Assembly (NCBI GenBank): GCA_035079385.1
Contig: JAVHKY010000015.1
Coordinates: 1,984,001-2,048,000 of the forward strand
Length of the DNA: 64,000 nt
Direction: 5' to 3'
Source of the DNA: Aspidiotus rigidus
Taxonomy: Eukaryota; Arthropoda; Insecta; Hemiptera; Diaspididae
A program made the position numbers and the translations under genes. Shown piece after piece: positions 22,241-33,860 of the stretch. Each line of letters opens with the position of its first letter. The stretch's first letter is position 1. Under the pieces are notes generated by a model. That model searched no databases, had not been told where the DNA came from, and saw only the letters and a list, made by a program, of their open reading frames with translations.

Positions 22241-23770
22241 TATACAGGGTGGACCAGAAAGATGTTACCAGTCAAATGAGAGTTTGCACTAAATCTGTCG
22301 TAGCGCGAAAACGCGGAACTTTCCCTTCAAATCTACGAAATTCGTATCCCAACTTTATCTTTAATTTGCGCCGTATCCAAAGTTTCTACGACTTTTCTGA
22401 GCCGAGTTATGGACCAAAATGTGCCGAAAATTCACCAAATCACCAGGGTTCCCAAAATAGGACTTGAAATTAGTTAATTTACAGTATTGAGTTGAATTTC
22501 GAAAATTTTAATGATCAAATTATTGTTTCTTAATTGAATTTGGACGGGGAGGACGCAAAAAGTAGTAACAAAACCCTAAGAAGCACCAAAAAGGGTCAAA
22601 ATTTCCCTAAGTTGGAAAATCGATCAAACTTTTGAAATGTAATTCGATTTTTAAGTGGAATTTTGCGCTGAGTCCGAAAAATATGTTTAAAAAATTCTTC
22701 GAAGCACCAAAATAGGTTAATGGGCTCAAAAAGGTTAAAATTTCCCCAAATTGGAAAATCGTTCAAACTTTCAAATTTTAGTTTGATTTTCAAGTGGACT
22801 TTCGCGCTAAGTTTGAAAAAAATGCTTAAAAAGTTCTTCGAAGCACCAAAAAGGAACAAAATTTCCCCAAATTGAAAAATCGTTCAAACTTTCAAATTGT
22901 AATTCGCTTTTCCATAGTGGAATTTTGCGCTGAAACCAAAAAAAAAAAAGCTTCAAAAATACTTCGGAGCACCAAAATGGGTCGATGGGCACAAAGAGAA
23001 TCAAAATTCCTCCAAGATGAAAAATTTGCGTGATCTTCAAGAGTGATTTTCAATTCTGAAGTAAAATTTAGCGCCGAGTCCGAGAAAAATACTGACATGG
23101 CCCTGGATGATCTCCAAAAAGAAAAATCAAAAATTTTTCTTATTCTGCAGTAAAATCGTTGATTCAAGGACAAAAAACAGGGAAATTTTCGAAAGTTGAG
23201 AACTCGCGAACTTTTCAGGCCAACAAATAGGCCTAGGATGATGTTAAAATATGGTATCTTATGTAGAATTTCACGAGGAACAATTTTGGATTGGAAAATT
23301 TTTTCCTATCTCTTCAAGTTTTTGAGATATTGACAAAAAACCATATTTGAAGGGGCTAAAACGTGCCACAGAAAATTTTGCATAGGGTTTCGGGGGTGGG
23401 ATTTTTAATATGTTGTTCCCAGCACCTGATTCTACAATTTTCATTAGAATTTCCTTCCCCTCCCCCCCCCCAAGATGCTGTGAGAGATCGACTAAGGCTG
23501 TGCGTATGATCAAAGCGGGAAAAAGTGCGAAAACCCTCGTTGTTCCAATCAAAGAACGCAAAGTTGGTCTTCTGTTGCGTACTTGCGATGAGAGATCAAC
23601 TGACGCCCCACCTATAAACGAAGCGGGCGAAAGTACAAAAACTCCTTGATTCAGGCAATGCAATGGGAGGATACCACAAATTTGGTCTTGCTCGTGATGA
23701 GCGATCAGCTACAGCTCAGTCTTTGATTGAGGCAGACGAACGCCTATAGAATTTCTTCGGAGTTTCACCC
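22241..23770 (+). repeat. TATACAGGGTGG repeat, copy d (forward)
   Basis: Starts TATACAGGGTGGACCAGAAA. Modules with GAAGCACCAAAA words begin at about 22577, 22698, 22838 and 22965, and modules of the GAGAGATC class follow at 23470-23760. It is non-coding. Confidence 0.75.
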
Positions 23771-24540
23771 GGAGGAGGGAATTGTGGCGTTCCAATAGTA
23801 TCCTTCTTCGTCAAGTATAATTTTTTCATAAATCGAAAAGAAGAATTTAGAGGGGCTACGACTCCATAAGGGAGACGCGCGTCATATGATAAAAATCGAA
23901 AATTCTAAATTTTGCCAGGGATGCCACCGTATTTTTTATTAGGGAAATAAGGAAAACCCACCAAAAAGAAGAAGGATAGCTACAGATTTGCGCTTTAAAG
24001 ATGAGAGGCTGCGCTGAAGCTTTTTATCTCACATCTCGAGCCGGATTTTAGCGGCATATCCGACGGACGCTTTCGTGTATGTAACGGAATGGTTACCGAA
24101 TAAATAAATGAAAAAATAATAAATAAAAATTGTTTCAAACACCATATGAGGGAAAGAATAGAAGAAATTTAATGATGACCAGAAAGATAAAAACATATAG
24201 TCTGTATCGTGAAAAATTGGGTATTTAGAAGTAACAAATACTGATAATCGAAGAGAAAATTTTCAAATGAATACAAGGTATGCATGCAGCAAAACATTAC
24301 ATTGATATGAAGAACAATGGTACGTACCCAATATGGGTCGGAATTAGTTGAAAATTGAAATATTCTGTTATGAAAACTGGGTAATAACCGGGTAAAACGT
24401 TGCCACCCTTCCTATGGGGTACGGAGTTGAAATTTTGCTGGCACTTCTCACCTACACAAAAATCACACTCTCACGGCACACTCAGACAAAAAGGAAAATT
24501 GTAGAATTGTCGTAAAAGAAAAAAGAAAAATTTGTTTTGG
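23771..24540. other. Unassigned spacer
   Basis: No supported gene; this is the region just beyond the 3' end of the predicted secreted-protein gene. Confidence 0.45.
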
Positions 24541-24559
24541 GCCGTGGGTCGTTGGGATG

Positions 24560-24565
24560 TTTATT
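24560..24565 (-). promoter_or_regulatory. Poly(A) signal AATAAA of the predicted secreted-protein gene
   Basis: AATAAA on the minus strand, 61 nt beyond the TGA at 24626-24628. Confidence 0.5.
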
Positions 24566-24625
24566 TACCCTGTTCCACGGGAACCAAGGAAGTAGTCAGG
24601 GGAGGCCCGCGGGGTCAGCGACGTC

Positions 24626-27600
24626 TCAAGCGTCCGCCTGCGCTTCAGCACTCATGACTTGGAAAATAATTTAAATATAAAATGATCAAAATAATACTCA
24701 ACGCACACTCACTCATACCGGTCCGAAATTTATTAACAAACTCCGTACCCTTTCTGCGAGCTTGACTAATAAGCAAGGTTTCCTCAGCAACATCGTTGTC
24801 TGCTTTTACTAAAGATAGGGCCGAAACACGGCTCACCTACTTCCTCGAAGGTAACAAAAAATGTGGGGAAAACGCACTTATGAGCAAATCAGAGAACAAA
24901 TAAATAAACCGAGTAAAAAAAAAAAATAAATAAATAAATAAAAAATAATAAAATAAAAAAAAAATAAAAACTCCCGCAATTTTGATTCAGCTGCTTACGT
25001 AATAGGGCCGACATTCGGCTCACCCACTAGAGCTTGCCGTTACTGAATTCCTTAAAAGCATAAATTTGAACGTAATTTGAGATAAGAAAAAGGGAATTTC
25101 TTCACGATTGACATAATGAGAAGAAAATTGAGTAGGACTATAACACCCCCATGTCAGCTTATACACGACACTAAAAATAGATCGAAATATCGCAGTGAAA
25201 TTGAAGAATAAACACGAGCGGAAAAGTGTAAAACTCTTGATTAATAGACTACGTACTCATATCACATACCATCTTTTTCAGCAATTTGTCGAGACTCGAT
25301 GCGCACCCGTCGTCGAAGAAGTTGCCTGAAAAATGCTAATTACTAAGATGAAAAATTATTTTGATTATTAAAGTGAATATTCATTAAATATTGCCCTCTA
25401 CTCTGCACAGAAATGTATATATATATTTTTTTTGATTCAAGTCCCCCTTTTCAGAAAAAATACTCTCTCTGCACCCAAGGTATCTAAGGGAGGAACAATA
25501 ATGAAGATACGTGTAGTTATTAAATACAAAAGCTTTGAAGGTTACATAAATAACCGAACAAAAATACAAAGATGATGAACTGGAGGAAATTAGAAACTAA
25601 TCAAGAAATAAAAAATCAAGGAGCGAAAAAGAAAAAAAATTAAAAATAACAGACACACACAAAAAAAAAACTAAACTAAAAAAAAAAAGAAGATGACGAC
25701 AAAGGACGGTGACTGGAAACATCTTCGGACTTTGGTGATATTCAGCTTCGTGAACAACGTCGGATGTTGGCAGTTATAACGGGCAGATTGTGGATGGCAT
25801 GAAAACGATGTTGATGTTCCCCGACCATTGATGGAAAGTTGGTCCGGGGGCTGGCTAGTTGAAATTAAGCCATGATCGGTGGCAGTTGGGGGGAGACAGC
25901 CCCCACGAATGAGTGCCTTAGCCGGCCATCACTTTGAGTCACACGCGGTCACAAAAAATATGAACTTTTGAGCAGCGAAATATGAGGAAAATGCCCAACT
26001 CACGACGCTTCTCAAGGTAGCACAATCAACTCCAGGATCGAATAAAAATTGACTCCTCGCGATTTCTCGAGGAATTTCTCGAACGCAAATAAAACGCTTT
26101 CGGTAAAGTTACGTATTTATCATCGAAGATATTATAAACAAATTAGCGCGATCCCAGAGGTTAAACCGGTATCCACATAAATATATCTTTGGATAATGCG
26201 AACTAGTGAGAAAATTTTCCAAGTTTTTATTTATCGAAATATTAGTCGCGGAGACGTGACTCGGGCAACAATCTTTCATCGATCAACTTTACTTTCTGAA
26301 AAAAATATCCCGTGCGGACCGTCGTAAGCATCCCGATGTCTATTCACTCTGTTCGCGCCTTCTTTTTCGACGCCTCCAATTCTTACGTCAGTGAGAAAGA
26401 TGTAGATTGCCAATCAGATGATATTAATCGGTCCGGGATTGGTTGTTGTCAGAGGACGCATTACGCCCACAAGATACCCTCTTCTGCTAACTAAACTTAC
26501 CACCCAAGAAAAGAGCACTTGCGAGTAAATGCCTTCCAACTCTTCTTTAGACAATAAGGAGCTCATTGAAAATAGAATATGCGAACCATCTGTCCCGGTC
26601 AACTGAGAGGCAATCTCGAATTAGAATCGACAAACAGATAGTCAAGTATTTTCGAGATGTTTACGACTTTCCCAAGACCCCCGTGATTGAAGAGACCGTA
26701 ACGAATGCATCCACGATCTCCCGGACAAACATGTGGGCAGCTTCGCATTTCCTCTCTCTCGAATCATACAATGCCTTAATCCTTCGTCCAAGGCCACTCT
26801 GAAGTCTGTAGTGCGCCGGAAGACAATGAGCATCCGAGCACTTAACTGAAAATCGAAAGGTTTTATTGCTTCCAGATGTAGAGATGTCCCAAAAGTGTAA
26901 ATTTAGTATTTCTCGGAGCTCTCACTGTCTTTTCCGATGACTACCCTCGTCAACTGATGGCCTTCGACGCAGATTAAGGTTTCAGATCGAAAAGCATGCA
27001 TGTTTTATTGGTTTTTGTTCTCTCTAGTCCGGGGATTCATCCTGTCGCGTCTTCCTTCAATGCAACGAGAACACATATGCAAATAGATCTTTGCGTCTTC
27101 GTGCATTGTTCGGAAGTGTGAAAGAAGACGAGAGAGAAAGAACCCAATCGGAAATGTGTGGCCGAAAATGTAATAAAAAAAAATCAAGTATCCCGGCATG
27201 CTCGGGTAATACGTTTTTCATCGACTGTCGAAAACGAGGGGGAAGAAACGCATCTGCTTTGAACAGACCACGAATAAATAAATTGAAACACGACAAGAAT
27301 ATAACAATCTTTCCGTATTCCAAAAAAAAATATTTGTGACGCTACAGCATGATACCGTCAAGCTCAACTTTCATCATGAGATCGCGGTAAGAGAACGATC
27401 AAGACCTCGTCCATGACGGAGGCTGGTGATTGATCCCTGGGTTCAACATAGATCGACTGAGGCCCCGTGTATGATTGAGGTGGGTGCTTCCGCAAAAACT
27501 ACTGTTTCTTGCCGAGAAGAGATTGATACCGGCGACATTGTTTTCCATTACGAATCAAGAAAAGCTTTGACGGTTGGGCGATTTTTTTTTGTTTTGGAGA

Positions 27601-28562
27601 TACGTTGATCCTTTTTGGTCTCATTAAACCATTTTGGTGCTTCGCAGAACTTCTTAACAATTTTATTCGTATTCAGAGCTAAATTTTATCTCAGAATCGT
27701 GAAAAACTTTGAAGGTTGGGCGATTTTATCATTTCGGGGAAATTTTGACCATTTTTGGGCTCATAAACCTATTTTTGTGCTTCGCAGAATTTTCTAACAA
27801 TTATATTCAGATTTAGCGCTAAATTTTATCCCAGAATCGAGAAAAACTTTGAAGGTTGGGCGATTTTATCATTTCGGAGAAATTTTGACCATTTTTGGGC
27901 CCATTAACCGATTTTGGTGCCTCGCAGAATTTTTTAACGATTTTGTTAAAATTCGGCGCTAAATTTTGCTGCAGGATTGGGGAACACTTGGAAGATAACG
28001 CAATTCTTTCAATCATGGAAAATTGTTTTCCGATAATTCACAACTTTGGGAACCCCTGCTCTAAAATTTCGGCACATTTTAGTCCATAAATCGTCTAAGA
28101 AAAGTCGTAGAAACTTCGTATATGGCGCAAATTAAAGATAAAGTTGAGATACAAATTTCGTAGATTTGAAGTATACATCTAAAGTTTCGCGTTTTCGCGC
28201 TACGACAGATTTAGCGCAAACTCCCAGTTTGATGACTCTGATCTACTTTATTTAAAATTTTCTACCAAACGATTTACGCTGTGAACTTTCGACTAGGATT
28301 CGTGAGGTCGTAATGGGGGACTTGAAGAATTGTTAACTTTACATTCGGTGGTAATTCTCTATGTCGTCTAGTCGGAGGGGAGGACTTATAGACAACGATC
28401 TTTCCTTCATGCATCGTGGTAGGAAGCGTAATCAATTTTTTTGAGATAGAAAGCTTAAAGAAGAACAGAATATCGTGCACTGTACTTACCTGCTCCGACA
28501 ACAATCATCAAAGAAGTCCATTTTAAGACGAGTATCGTAATCCACGAAATATCCCAGTTCAT
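24626..28562 (-). CDS. Predicted small secreted protein, five exons
   Basis: Exons on the minus strand: 28490-28562, 26665-26845, 25270-25325, 24713-24808 and 24626-24657, totalling 438 nt, 145 residues plus TGA. Every junction has GT and AG (donors GTAAGT, GTAAAC, GTATGT and GTGAGT; acceptors TTTTCAG, TTTTTCAG, TATCTTTAG and TTCCAAG) and the phases agree throughout. Residues 1-24 look like a signal peptide, with start MNWD and a hydrophobic run ILVLKWTSLMIVVG. The mature part begins with a Cys-containing segment (KCSDAHCLPAHY, then RKCEAAHMFV), followed by a charged, probably helical tail (RIESRQIAEKD, NDVAEETLLISQARRKG). The stop is followed by AATAAA at 24560-24565. The large first intron holds a repeat copy. 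I do not recognise the family. Secretion is inferred from the N terminus only; the model has no transcript support and exon 2's donor is the weakest call. Confidence 0.5.
27340..28232 (-). repeat. TATACAGGGTGG repeat, copy e (truncated), in the first intron
   Basis: Modules built on TTTTGGTGCTTCGCAGAA recur at about 27640, 27778 and 27918 (period about 138-140). The conserved lead follows to CTCCCAGTTT at 28232, where the terminal TATACAGGGTGG part is missing. GAGAACGATCAAG-class modules lie at 27345-27560. Confidence 0.7.
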
Positions 28563-29599
28563 CGCTAAACACTTTTTTGATCGCACGTCCGAAAGTATAC
28601 CTATCGAATAATATACTGAAAAAAGTACGTGTATGGCTTCTATAGACTTATCGATCATTAGTTTTCTGAAATTCTTAAAGCTAAGATATGAGAGCCGAAT
28701 TTTATTCGTTGGTTATCTTATCTAAAGCCTAATTTTCCGGATGAATAATCCGAAAGTCGAAAAGCTCTTCCGCAAAAACGATAAAAATACAGAATATGAG
28801 TAGTGTTCTTTGTTTCTATACTTTTTCGTTCACGAGATATTAATTACTAATCTTTCAGAATTCAAATCATCACAGATAGGAAAACCGATTCACTTACAGA
28901 TAAAATGGTTTCATTTCCAAAAGAAGGAACCGGTTATCAAAAACAGCTCGTTAGTATCTACCGCATTATCGTAAGGCACTAATCGTACCATAATACTTTT
29001 AAAAAATTCATTAAAGCTTCTTAAGGTTTTATAAAGTTTTCAAATTGCCAGAAGGGGCTTCAGAAGTCGCTGAGATGAAAACTCAATAACTGTTGACATT
29101 CTCATTGATTCATAACAAATCCATTGGAGAATTTGAAGAAAGTTTTCAAAAATAAAAAAATGCTTTGCTCGCACCATATAAATAATGTACAAAACTGTAC
29201 GAAAATCGTTGACGTTTCGACGTGCTGAGACGTCTTCTTCGGAACGAGTTGACAAAAAAGGAATCTCTGCACGAATAAAATTTATCTTATTATTTCTCAA
29301 AAATAGTTTTGCAGAAGAAACTTACAGTGATGACTAAATAGTCTATTAAAGCTCCAAATTTCTAGAAACAAAAATTAATTCGGTAAAATGTATTCACAAT
29401 AGCTCAGTTTTTTTTTTTGTTCAATCGATATTTTTAGGTGCGAGAAAAGGTCTCATGATGAAATCTATGGAGGAAATGGAGTTCTTTTCTTCTCTTCTAG
29501 ACTTGAGCCAATTTTACGTGAAAAAAAAATATCAACTTTGAATCAAAATATCATTTCACAAAAGTTTTTTCAAAGTGTCAAAGACTGCGAAGACTTGGA
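28563..29599. other. Upstream region of the predicted gene; no other gene seen
   Basis: It should contain the promoter of the secreted-protein gene. It also holds a Penelope-tail-like motif at 29211-29243. No open frame with a recognisable domain. Confidence 0.4.
29211..29243 (-). other. Hammerhead-like motif of the Penelope terminal type
   Basis: On the minus strand CCGAAGAAGACGT, a CTCAG loop, ACGTC and GAAACGTC: a C-Y-G-A-N-G-A box, a short stem and a GAAA box. This arrangement is familiar from terminal repeats of Penelope-like elements, which are known to carry hammerhead ribozyme motifs. Confidence 0.4.
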
Positions 29600-30185
29600 A
29601 TACCTACGTTATTCTTACAACTACAAACAGAACTCCTTAGCGAGTTTCTTCATTATTTGAACAGCCTTTACCCTTCCATAAAATTTACATTGGAAGTTGG
29701 TGGCTCCGTTTTTGGACTTGTCTGTTTCCGTCACTGACGGCGTCCATCAATTTGGTATTTACAAAAAAAATACCTCGACTGATATTACTATCCACGGGTC
29801 GTAATTCGTAACTGTTGCCCACAAAGTTGCTACGTTTAATAGCCTAATACATCGCTTGACTCATAGGTATCCCATTAAGTCAAGCCGCTTTCCAGAAAGA
29901 ATTAATGACTATAAAGCACCTGGCTAGAGTCAACCAGGTCAGGATCGATGTTGACCTTATGGTTCGTAGGAGGCTCACAAGGAAATGCCTTGACTCTACG
30001 ACCTCCCTCCCCCGGGACTTACGCCAAGATCGTAGGAAACGGTGGACTAAGCTCCCGTTTCTGGGCAAGTTTTCATCGGAGTTGGGCCCCGGCCGTATCC
30101 TCCGCACCTTCGGTTTTCGGCCGGCCTTCTATAATGTCAACACGGTTAAGAGCCTTTTCGTCAGACTAATGGACCCTGAATGTTA
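29600..30185 (+). pseudogene. Penelope-like element remnant, copy 1
   Basis: Nucleotide and frame-shifted protein similarity to 31440-31985. It covers the region after the YVDD motif (FLQYLN-, FTTEIGG- and FLDLTIS-equivalent segments) and the linker before the nuclease (KLPFLG, TFGFRPAFYN). Several frame changes are present. It ends at about 30180 where copy 2 begins, so the two lie head to tail. Confidence 0.75.
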
Positions 30186-30226
30186 CTACTCGTCTCAATC
30201 TCCTCGTCCATTCCAGGCTCTCTAGT

Positions 30227-32369
30227 TTGCTTCCGCCAGGTGAGTTCGATTGGTTTATTCGGAAGGTTAATGAGGATTGCTGGGATGTTGAGGTTGAGCT
30301 CAAAGCCAAAAAAGAAAATAAAATTTCCTCCTTTTTGAACTCCAAGGCTATTGCCCTCAAAAATATTTGTGCTAATAATGGTGTTGTTCAAAATTTCCAG
30401 CCCCACATTATTAATTACACCCAGACGCAATTCTCGCAGGATGAAACGTATTTGTTGGAGAGGGGTCTAAAATTTGGCCTACCTCCCCTTCCTGAAGATG
30501 AAACTCTTGCTAATGTCGTTGCCGACCTGACCATAAAAATTGGTCCCGGCGTGAATATTCAATCAGCTTGCGCTGAACTATCCGCGACACCCCCCTCCCT
30601 CGTATAAACAATTACGCATGTGAGGTGATAGATAATCTGAGGAGGAAGGTCAGGGACCAGGGGTTAATCCTTACTAAAGCCTAACGCGATCGTAGTCCTG
30701 GAGAAATCCTCCTACGTTTCCAAGGTTCAAGAAGTTCTCACTCAATGTGGAGCTATTGAAAATAGCTCTTTTAACTTTCCTAACTACGTCAAAGAGGTTA
30801 GGAAGGTTGTGAACGGGAGTGAGTTTATCATAAAAAGTTCTTCGCTCAAGAAACCCTGCTCGTACCTAACCCTGTTCCCCCCCCCCTCCTCTATGGGTTG
30901 CCAAAAGTTCATAAGATTAATACGCGGCCTGTCGTGTCCTACGTCTCCTCCCCTGCCTATTTTCTGGCCAAATTCTTGGATCATTGGTTCAAGTCTCGAA
31001 TCGAGTACGAGTCCCCCTACTCCGTTAAAAATTCGGTTTCTCTGGCCGAGAGGCTCAAAAATGTTACCTTGCCTCCGGGTACTAGTCTCTGCTCATTTGA
31101 TGTAGCCGGCCTCTTTCCCAACATACCAAAGGCCCATACTATGCAGTATATGGGTGACCTACTTGTAAAGTTCAACATTCCTCATAACGAGATACAGGAA
31201 TTTTTTGGCCTCCTTAATGCGTGCTGGTCCCCTAACTTCTGTAAGTTCAATGGGAAATTTTACGAGCTCCCTGAGGAGGTAGGCGTCCCCATCGGCTCTC
31301 CTTTGGGCTCTCTCGTTTCGGAGATATTTATGTCCAGATTTGAGGTTGACTTGTTTTCCTCTGGCCAAGTGCTACTGAGTCACATCCATTACTGGCACCG
31401 ATATGTGGACGATATATTATGTGCGTGGACCGGTCCTCAAGAGCTCCTTGGTGAGTTTCTTCAGTATCTGAATAAAATGTATCCCTCCATAAAATTCACT
31501 ACAGAAATTGGAGGTTCTTCCATAAACTTTCTGGATCTCACTATCTCCGATAGAGATGGGGACCATGAATTTGCGATATTCAGGAAGGATACTTCGACCG
31601 ATACAGTTGTCCGCGGATCGTCCTTCTGTTCATTTTCTCATAAGATCGCTGCCTTCAATAGTTATATTCATCGACTGACTAGCATTCCGCTAAGTCAACC
31701 AGCTTTCCAAAAGGAGCTGGCGACCATTAAGCACTTGGCCGCTGTGAATGAGGTCAACTTGGACATTGACCGTATGGTCCGTAAAAAACTTACGAGGAAG
31801 GGCCTTGATTCTACCACTTCCCTCCCCGCGATCTGAGTGGCAATAATAATAAGAGATTACGTTGGATCAAGCTCCCGTTTTTGGGTGAGTTTTCATCCAA
31901 GCTGACTCGTGTCCTCCGCCCCTTTGGCTTCAGGCCTGCTTTTTATAACCTCACTACTGTGAAGGGTTTGTTTGTTAGGCTAAAGGACCCCCTCCCGCGG
32001 GAGGAGAGGAGCGGGGTGCACAAATTGGAGTGCAAGGATTGTAACGGCGTATACATTGGCGAGACGGGTCGCCAGCTTGGAATTCGAGTAGAGGAGTACC
32101 TTAAGGCCTGGAAGGAAGGTAATTTGGGTGATTCGGCCTTTGCGGACCACCTTGTCTCCAGTGGTCATAGTTTCAAGGAAGGTTCGGCCACCCTTCTCCA
32201 CAAGGAGAATTCTTACTTCAAGCGCGTTGCGTTGGAAAATATCGAAATAGTGCGTCATCTGAACAGTGACGATGTTACCGTAGTCAACAGGTATTTTCCC
32301 GACGAAGGTTTAGTTGAATTGGTCTACGAGTTTGAGTCACCTCGCGAGGGCTCGCTCGTTCAATCCTGA
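30227..32369 (+). pseudogene. Penelope-type reverse transcriptase with GIY-YIG endonuclease (broken)
   Basis: N-terminal part to a stop at 30605. The reverse transcriptase core shows LYGLPKVHK (about 30890-30915), RPVVSYVSSP, FDVAGLFPNIP, VGVPIGSPLGSLVSEIFMSRFE, catalytic YVDDILCAW at about 31402 and INFLDLTISD. After the stop at 31834-31836 and a frame change come the linker (FGFRPAFYN) and the GIY-YIG domain: CKDCNGVYIGETGRQL, then HLVSSGHSFK and ENSYFKRVALE. These elements copy themselves through an RNA intermediate, with the GIY-YIG nuclease making the target nick. Stops and frame changes at about 30605, 30690, 30890 and 31836 make it inactive; the YVDD residues are retained. Confidence 0.85.
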
Positions 32370-32425
32370 TCTCGTTGGTATTCTGTTTCATGAGTCGTAT
32401 CTGGGTCAGTGGCGTTCTAACTTTG

Positions 32426-32460
32426 CCCGATGATGGTTTGTTAACCGAAAGATCTCGCAT
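32426..32460 (+). other. Hammerhead-like motif in the Penelope tail
   Basis: CCGATGA, a GGTT/AACC stem with TGTT loop, then CGAAAG. The spacing is that of a hammerhead core, but U4 is C and the stem starts with an unpaired T. Confidence 0.35.
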
Positions 32461-32480
32461 CTTCTCCTTTATATCTGCGG

Positions 32481-32954
32481 TCTTTGTAATCAGTTTTTCG
32501 TTTACTCTACTGTGATGGGCTAAAAGGGTAAAGAATCGGAAAAAAGTACTAAGTTCACTTGGTGCAAAATAAAATATTTAATTATACAAAGTATCGCAGA
32601 AACGTTATCATTTAGCGAGAATGAGAGGTGGAATAATAATTGGTCTAAAATCGATTTACGAGGTAACTGCGTATTCGTCGTGATACAAAGAAAATATCTG
32701 ATGAAATCTCTCGAATTTTGTCATATGATTCTAGTGGCCTATTAGTAATTTAGTTTACATCTTATTCATATTGTACATGCGGTAAGGTGAGTCAGATTTA
32801 ATGAACGTTTATGATTAACGGTAAAAAAGAGAGAATATATTTACGATCGGATGTAGTATACGCTTAAATTTTGCTTTGACGAGTATTCGAACAATTCTAC
32901 TATACGAGGGATACGTGACGTCGAACCTCGTCGACGTCACATCTACTCTTTGAG
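32481..32954. other. Unassigned spacer
   Basis: AT-rich; a 10-bp inverted repeat (GTGACGTCGA facing TCGACGTCAC) lies at about 32908-32940. No gene. Confidence 0.4.
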
Positions 32955-33345
32955 TATTCTGTCATAATGGACCCTATCCCAGTGGCCGTGAGGGGAGGGG
33001 TTTATAGGGTGGCTTGTGGAGATTGCCCTAGCGTCTATATAGGAATAATGACCAGCTGTCAGCTCCAAATTAGAGTTGACGAACATAAAAAAGCTTGAAG
33101 GAAAAAGAAAGTAGGGGAGTCAGTCTTTGCCGATCATTTGATCGAAACTGGTCACAATTTCAAAGAGGGGTCCGAAGTCCTCCTTCATAGGGAAAACTCT
33201 TACTTCAAGCGTCTGGCCCTTGAGGAAATAGAAATCCTCCGACATCAGAATAATAGTAGCGTTACCGTTTTGAACAGGGACATACCTGAAGAAGGATTGA
33301 TCGAATTAGTCTACGGGAATGATTCACATTTCGATGACTCTTAGC
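32955..33345 (+). pseudogene. Penelope-like element remnant, copy 3 (GIY-YIG part)
   Basis: Reads YRVACGDCPSVYIG, then a stop at about 33100, then FADHLIETGHNFKEGSE and ENSYFKRLALEEIEI, to a stop at 33342-33344. It is clearly a divergent relative of the copy-2 nuclease domain. A tail like that of copy 2 follows to about 33500, with ATGGCTGATTTGCCGAAAGC at 33419-33438. Confidence 0.8.
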
Positions 33346-33584
33346 CTCGGTCATGATTTCGTTTGATGTCGCTTGTTCTTGTTGGTGCTGGGTTCAGTCG
33401 CTTCCCACACTTCGAGAATGGCTGATTTGCCGAAAGCGCTCGTGTTTTCAATTTTCATGCGGTCTTTTGCATCTTTCTTCTGTTTTACTCTTTCGAGTAC
33501 TTATCCTCGTCATTATGGATGACCGTAATTTCATACAAAAACGTACTGATTCTATAGAAGGGGAACTTAGAAAAATTCCTATCA

Positions 33585-33860
33585 CATATATTTTTCAAGT
33601 TCCCCTCCTATTAGATGTGTATAGATCGAGAGTCAAAATTTTTTCCTAGTCCCCCTCCTAGCATATATATAGCTCGAGAGTCAAGAAAAATTTAAGTACT
33701 CTCGAACTACAAATTATACTAGGCTTAAGGTCTAGGCCTTCTTCATGCTAGCTTTATACTACGTCTAGGCTTCCTTGAATTCTCAATATCAAATAATTCA
33801 ATTTGACTCATAAAACAGGTTCCCTGAGTTCCTCGTTTAACTTCGTATCGTCGTTTTTGA
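33585..33860 (+). repeat. Dispersed repeat with AACAGGTTCCCT end
   Basis: Same word order as 6060-6260: CCCCCTCCTAGCATATATAT, TAGCTCGAGAGTC, TTATACTAGGCTTA, GTCTAGGCTTCCTTGAAT and ACTCATAAAACAGGTTCCCT. Confidence 0.65.

Larger units (their letters stand above)
30186..32480 (+). mobile_element. Penelope-like element, copy 2
   Basis: The most complete Penelope-like copy here: N-terminal region 30227-30600, reverse transcriptase about 30700-31836, linker 31870-31990, GIY-YIG nuclease 31995-32369, then a non-coding tail with the ribozyme-like motif at 32426-32460. Terminal repeats are not delimited. Confidence 0.8.

Noticed and set aside
25985..26110. Possible exon ending CTTGAGAAGCGTC before GTGAGT
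   Set aside because: Open in one frame, but its phase does not fit the adjoining exons.
26501..26577. Extra exon of the predicted secreted-protein gene (frame SLLSKEELEGIYSQVLFSWV, donor GTAAGT)
   Set aside because: Including it breaks the phase with the next exon at 25270-25325, while skipping it gives a fully in-phase transcript. It might be an alternative exon.
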